64,000 bases of DNA from contig NZ_JAPFPY010000008.1 of assembly GCF_026240945.1 (NCBI RefSeq), forward strand, positions 173,165-237,164, written 5' to 3'. Below are positions 60,784 to 64,000 of the stretch, piece after piece. Source of the DNA: Mycolicibacterium sp. J2 (GTDB taxonomy: Bacteria > Actinomycetota > Actinomycetes > Mycobacteriales > Mycobacteriaceae). How positions within the stretch are numbered: position 1 is the stretch's first letter; each line of letters starts with the position of its first letter. The position numbers and the translations under genes were made by a program. The notes below the pieces were generated by a model that did not search any database, was not told where the DNA came from, and saw only the letters and a program-made list of their open reading frames with translations.

Positions 60784-62244
60784 ATGGCTGTGCGCGTACG
60801 TTTCTGTCCGTCACCGACCGGTACTCCGCACGTCGGCTTGGTGCGCACCGCGCTGTTCAATTGGGCCTACGCCCGGCACACCGGCGGCACCTTCGTGTTC
60901 CGCATCGAGGACACCGACGCGGCCCGCGACAGCCAGGAAAGCTATGACGCGATCCTGGACGCGCTGCGCTGGCTCGGGCTGAACTGGGACGAGGGAGTCG
61001 AGGTGGGCGGGCCGCACGAGCCGTACCGCCAATCGCAGCGCGCCGATATCTACCGCGACGTGATCGCCCAACTGCTGGCCGCCGGAGAGGTCTACGAGGC
61101 GTACTCCACCCCGGAGGAGGTGGAAGCCAGGCATATCGCGGCGGGCCGCAACCCGAAACTGGGCTACGACAACTTCGACCGCGACCTGACCGACGAGCAG
61201 CGGGCGGCGTTCGCGGCCCAGGGGCGTAAACCCGTGCTGCGGTTACGGATGCCCGATGAGGACCTGTCCTGGAATGACCTGGTCCGTGGACCGGTGAGCT
61301 TTCCGGCAGGCTCCGTGCCGGATTTTGCGATCACCAGGGCCAGCGGAGATCCGCTGTACACCTTGGTCAATCCTGTCGACGACGCGCTGATGAGAATCAC
61401 CCATGTGCTGCGCGGTGAGGACATCATGCCGTCCACTCCGCGCCAGATTGCGCTCTACCGCGCGCTGATGCGGATCGGGATCGCCGAGTGGGTACCCGAA
61501 TTCGCGCATCTGCCAAGCGTTCTGGGCGAAGGCAACAAGAAGTTGTCCAAGCGTGACCCGCAGTCCAACCTTTTCCTGCACCGCGATCGCGGGTTCCTCC
61601 CAGAGGGGTTGCTCAACTATCTGGCCCTGCTCGGCTGGGGTATCGCCGACGATCACGATGTGTTCAGCCTCGACGAGATGGTGGCGGCGTTCGACGTGGT
61701 GAACGTCAACTCCAACCCGGCGCGCTTCGACCAGAAGAAGGCCGACGCCATCAACGCCGAACACATCCGTGCCCTCACGCCGCAGGAGTTCACCGCGCGC
61801 CTCGATGCCTATCTGGGCGCGCACGGGCACGACACCACCCTGGACGACGCCGCGTTCGCCGAGGCGGCCGCGCTGATCCAGACCCGCATCGTGGTGCTCG
61901 GCGACGCGTGGGAGCTGTTGAAGTTCTTCAACGACGACGCCTATGTACTCGACGACAAGGCGGCGGCCAAGGAACTCGGTCCCGACTCCGCACCCGTCCT
62001 GGATGCCGCGCTGACGGCCCTGGGCGATCTGGCCGAGTGGACCACCCCGGCCATCGAGACGGCGCTGAAGGCGGCTCTGCTGGACGGACTTGAGCTCAAG
62101 CCCAGGAAGGCGTTCGGCCCTATCCGCGTGGCCGTCACCGGTGCGACGGTGAGCCCGCCGCTGTTCGAATCGATGGAATTGCTCGGCGCCGAGCGCAGTC
62201 TGGCCAGGTTACGGGCGGCGCGGGGTGGGGTAGCCGGGCGCTAG
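60784..62244 (+). CDS. gltX: Glutamyl-tRNA synthetase
   Basis: A 486-residue class Ib synthetase. The HIGH-type motif is [11 protein letters not shown] and the KMSKS-type motif is [18 protein letters not shown] and the C-terminal anticodon-binding helical region are present. In bacteria with GatCAB and no glutaminyl-tRNA synthetase, GltX charges both tRNA-Glu and tRNA-Gln with glutamate. Both tRNA genes follow within 400 nt and gatCAB is in this window. ATG 60784 follows the FAH stop by 3 nt. Confidence 0.96.
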   Translation: MAVRVRFCPSPTGTPHVGLVRTALFNWAYARHTGGTFVFRIEDTDAARDSQESYDAILDALRWLGLNWDEGVEVGGPHEPYRQSQRADIYRDVIAQLLAAGEVYEAYSTPEEVEARHIAAGRNPKLGYDNFDRDLTDEQRAAFAAQGRKPVLRLRMPDEDLSWNDLVRGPVSFPAGSVPDFAITRASGDPLYTLVNPVDDALMRITHVLRGEDIMPSTPRQIALYRALMRIGIAEWVPEFAHLPSVLGEGNKKLSKRDPQSNLFLHRDRGFLPEGLLNYLALLGWGIADDHDVFSLDEMVAAFDVVNVNSNPARFDQKKADAINAEHIRALTPQEFTARLDAYLGAHGHDTTLDDAAFAEAAALIQTRIVVLGDAWELLKFFNDDAYVLDDKAAAKELGPDSAPVLDAALTALGDLAEWTTPAIETALKAALLDGLELKPRKAFGPIRVAVTGATVSPPLFESMELLGAERSLARLRAARGGVAGR

Positions 62245-62374
62245 ACGGGCCGGTGTGAAAAGCACTCCGAAATCTTTGGTAGTCTGCTCGTCGGCCCGGA
62301 AAGCGCGGGTGGGCGGACCCCCACCACGTGATTCGGATCGAAAATGCCTGTGACCTGCGGTGATAGGCAGCCCT

Positions 62375-62449
62375 TGGGGTATGGTGTAATTGGCAACACA
62401 GCTGATTCTGGTTCAGCCATTCTAGGTTCGAGTCCTGGTACCCCAGCCA
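62375..62449 (+). tRNA. tRNA-Gln (anticodon CUG)
   Basis: The acceptor stem TGGGGTA (62375-62381) pairs with TACCCCA (62439-62445); G62446 is the discriminator and CCA is encoded at 62447-62449. The anticodon arm is GCTGA-TTCTGGT-TCAGC, giving CTG. The T-loop is TTCGAGT. It reads CAG codons. Confidence 0.95.
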
Positions 62450-62519
62450 ATGCAGTACGGTCCGGCGATTAGGTCAGCACCAGCTCGTCAGCTATGCTTT
62501 CCCTCCGGATCACGTTCTA

Positions 62520-62592
62520 GCCCCCGTCGTCTAGCGGCCTAGGACGCCGCCCTCTCACGGCGGTAGCGTGGGTTCGAATCCCATCGGGGGTA
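62520..62592 (+). tRNA. tRNA-Glu (anticodon CUC)
   Basis: The acceptor GCCCCCG (62520-62526) pairs with CGGGGGT (62585-62591, with a G-U at the end); A62592 is the discriminator and CCA is not encoded. The anticodon arm is CCGCC-CTCTCAC-GGCGG, giving CTC. The T-loop is TTCGAAT. Confidence 0.95.
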
Positions 62593-62599
62593 CAACGGG

Positions 62600-62631
62600 A
62601 AAGTCCCGGGACTGCGAAGTCCCGGGACTTT
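62600..62631 (+). terminator. Terminator after the tRNA pair
   Basis: AAAGTCCCGGGACT (62600-62613) and AGTCCCGGGACTTT (62618-62631) form a perfect 14-bp stem with a GCGA loop 7 nt after the tRNA-Glu gene. Only a short T-run ends the stem. Confidence 0.82.
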
Positions 62632-62661
62632 CGTCGTATCGGGTCTTCGTCGTATCGGGTC
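62630..62661. repeat. 16-bp tandem repeat
   Basis: TTCGTCGTATCGGGTC at 62630-62645 is repeated exactly at 62646-62661, starting in the terminator stem and reaching the stop codon of the DUF1501 gene. Confidence 0.88.
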
Positions 62662-63898
62662 AGAGGAATCCGACGGGCTTGCGGCCGGGCCCGACCGACG
62701 GCTCGGGATCCGAATTCAGTGTCCCGCTCAACAGCTCGTAATAGATGTCACGAAAATCGGTCGTGGTCTTCAGGTCACCGTCGTCGAGGTCGGTGAGGCT
62801 GGGCTCGTCTCCGTAGAAGCCGCCCTTGACCCGCGGGCCGGCGATGAAGACCGGACCCGAGGTGCCGTGGTCGGTGCCTTGCGAGGCGTTGGCTCCCACC
62901 CGGCGACCGAACTCGGAGTACACCATCACCACCACGTTGCGCCCATGTGCGCTGCGTCCCATCTGCTGCAGAAACGGCGCCAGCGCGTCGTCGAACGCCT
63001 TGAGCAGCCGTTGATGCTCGCCCCGCTCGTCGGCGTGGGTATCGAAGCCGCCGAGAGTCACCATGTACACCCGGGTCGGGACACCGGCCTTCACGCACTG
63101 GGCGACCAACTCCAGGTCCTCGGCCAGCTGCTGGCCCGCGGTGACGGTCGGATCGGGCAGCGGTTTGTCGGTGAACGCACTGAACGCCGAATCGGTTGTC
63201 TTGTAGGCCTGATAATTGGTGCGCACCGCCGCCATGGCCGGTGAGTCCCGGGGATCGGGATTGCTGAGCGCGTCCAGGGTGTCGGCCACATCGTCGGGGA
63301 TCTGCGGGATGCTCACGGATAGGCCTGCCGCGACGTGCTTCTCGCCGACAGCCAACGGAGGTAGCACCGACCCCACGTTGACCGCGCGCAGCGGATCGTC
63401 GCCCGTGCTGTCCAGCCAGCGTCCGATCCAGCCCGATGACGCGGGCGCGGTCGGCGAAGCGGTCTGCCAGATGTCCATCGAACGGAAGTGGCTGCGGTCC
63501 TGTTTCGGGTAGCCCACGCCGCGCACGATCGCCAGCTGGTTGTCCGCCCAGATGTCCTTGAGCCCGGTCAGGGCGGGGTTCAGTCCGAGCCGGCCGTCGA
63601 GGTCGAGAACCTCGTGCGGTGCGAACGCCAGATCACGGCGCGCATCGTGATATGCGTTGTCGGTGACCGGGATCACGGTGTTGATGCCGTCGTTGCCGCC
63701 GTAGAGGGTGAGGATCACCAGGATGCCGGCATCGGTGGCCAGCGGGCGCTGCTGCCCGTGGTGCAGCAGCTGGGGCAGCGTGACGGCTGCGCCCGACAGC
63801 ACACCCGCGGCCCCCACACTGGCGATCAGGAAATTGCGTCGGTTCATCTGGAGGTTGTCCCGAGTTCCGTGGAACTTCGGTGGCGGCCCGGTGAGCAT
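62660..63898 (-). CDS. DUF1501 family exported protein
   Basis: A protein of up to 412 residues: twin-arginine-like NRRNFLIASVGAAGVLSGAAV, then LYGGNDGINTVIP, DRSHFRSMDIWQTA, GGFDTHADERGEHQRLL and VVMVYSEFGRRVGANASQGTDHG, the DUF1501 (alkaline-phosphatase-fold) core. It is probably Tat-exported. ATG 63898 overlaps the upstream stop (TGATG); ATG 63847 gives the shorter Tat signal but lacks a ribosome site. DUF1501 genes usually pair with DUF1800 genes. Reaction unknown. Confidence 0.85.
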   Translation of the reverse strand: MLTGPPPKFHGTRDNLQMNRRNFLIASVGAAGVLSGAAVTLPQLLHHGQQRPLATDAGILVILTLYGGNDGINTVIPVTDNAYHDARRDLAFAPHEVLDLDGRLGLNPALTGLKDIWADNQLAIVRGVGYPKQDRSHFRSMDIWQTASPTAPASSGWIGRWLDSTGDDPLRAVNVGSVLPPLAVGEKHVAAGLSVSIPQIPDDVADTLDALSNPDPRDSPAMAAVRTNYQAYKTTDSAFSAFTDKPLPDPTVTAGQQLAEDLELVAQCVKAGVPTRVYMVTLGGFDTHADERGEHQRLLKAFDDALAPFLQQMGRSAHGRNVVVMVYSEFGRRVGANASQGTDHGTSGPVFIAGPRVKGGFYGDEPSLTDLDDGDLKTTTDFRDIYYELLSGTLNSDPEPSVGPGRKPVGFL

Positions 63899-64000
63899 CA
63901 GGCTGCGCTCACCTGATCATTGTGCACGACGGGTCCGACAGATTGGGCGAACTCACGCTCAAGAGCGGCGCGCAGTGCCGCGAGGTGCAGGTGACCGTTG
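63898..64000 (-). CDS. Partial upstream gene, possibly the DUF1800 partner
   Basis: Only 33 codons and the stop (63898-63900) are present, ending REFAQSVGPVVHNDQVSAA. The TGATG overlap with the DUF1501 start shows translational coupling. DUF1800 is the usual partner of DUF1501, but this fragment is too short to identify by itself. Confidence 0.5.
   Translation of the reverse strand, partial: NGHLHLAALRAALEREFAQSVGPVVHNDQVSAA

Noticed and set aside
62245..62374. Small RNA or gene between gltX and tRNA-Gln
   Set aside because: The 130 nt hold a TAGTCT hexamer that might serve the tRNA promoter, but no coding frame or clear structure.

Overview
The window is a high-GC chromosomal segment of a mycobacterium, most likely a rapid-growing Mycolicibacterium-type species. 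The evidence is gene content and order. Read left to right it follows the Mycobacterium tuberculosis block from fecB/ctaD/serB2 (Rv3044-Rv3042c) to gltX (Rv2992c), with local insertions. The M. tuberculosis PPE/ESX/IS1081 cluster between trmU and the MetE-like gene is absent. Family names come from sequence features and remembered synteny; no database search was run.

Layout. 0-1.8 kb: the 3' end of an allantoicase-like gene, a lipocalin-like hypothetical and a 2-oxoglutarate/Fe(II) oxygenase, chained by ATGA overlaps. 1.8-6.3 kb: fecB, ctaD, serB2 and a small secreted protein. 6.3-8.7 kb: a divergent MocR-type regulator and YczE-type membrane protein. 8.6-11 kb: ABC ATPase, Nudix hydrolase and echA17. 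11-23.4 kb: the region that in M. tuberculosis carries methylglucose lipopolysaccharide (MGLP) genes, with methyltransferases, an acyltransferase, a GT4 glycosyltransferase and a GH57 enzyme. Here it is split by an ArsR-MFS pair and a 13E12-type DUF222/HNH gene carrying a perfect SOS box. 23.5-31.9 kb: etfBA with a strong terminator, an NmrA-like protein, a nitroreductase, an OlsB/OlsA-like acyltransferase pair, cysteine desulfurase, mnmA and a MetE-like protein. 32-36.4 kb: a Pro-rich secreted protein, an epoxide-hydrolase-like protein, YjbR, ligA and a Cys-rich metal-binding protein. 36.4-43.7 kb: an ACT protein, gatC-gatA-pfkA-gatB, lppZ and doxX. 43.7-47.9 kb: cfp6 and ilvB-ilvN-ilvC behind a leader-peptide attenuator. 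47.9-52.6 kb: small genes, a phytoene-desaturase-like oxidoreductase, serA and leuB.

52.6-57.5 kb is an accessory stretch not present at this place in M. tuberculosis. It holds a membrane protein, ahpC-ahpD without oxyR, a frameshifted dihydrofolate-reductase-like remnant, and a compact type VII secretion-like module: an EspC-like small protein, a 503-residue two-part protein and two small membrane proteins. The module reads as less GC-rich than its surroundings and ends in a perfect 21-bp tandem duplication.

57.5-64 kb: an MFS transporter and a secreted lipase diverge from a perfect 11-5-11 inverted repeat. They are followed by a fumarylacetoacetate-hydrolase family enzyme, gltX, tRNA-Gln(CUG), tRNA-Glu(CUC), a terminator, and a DUF1501 protein coupled to a truncated upstream gene.

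Two cross-cutting themes stand out. First, gltX, gatCAB, tRNA-Gln and tRNA-Glu all lie in the window, which together would provide the indirect Glu-tRNA(Gln) amidation route. Second, about 19 genes have a TAnnnT hexamer 6-8 nt before the start codon, the layout of leaderless mycobacterial transcripts.
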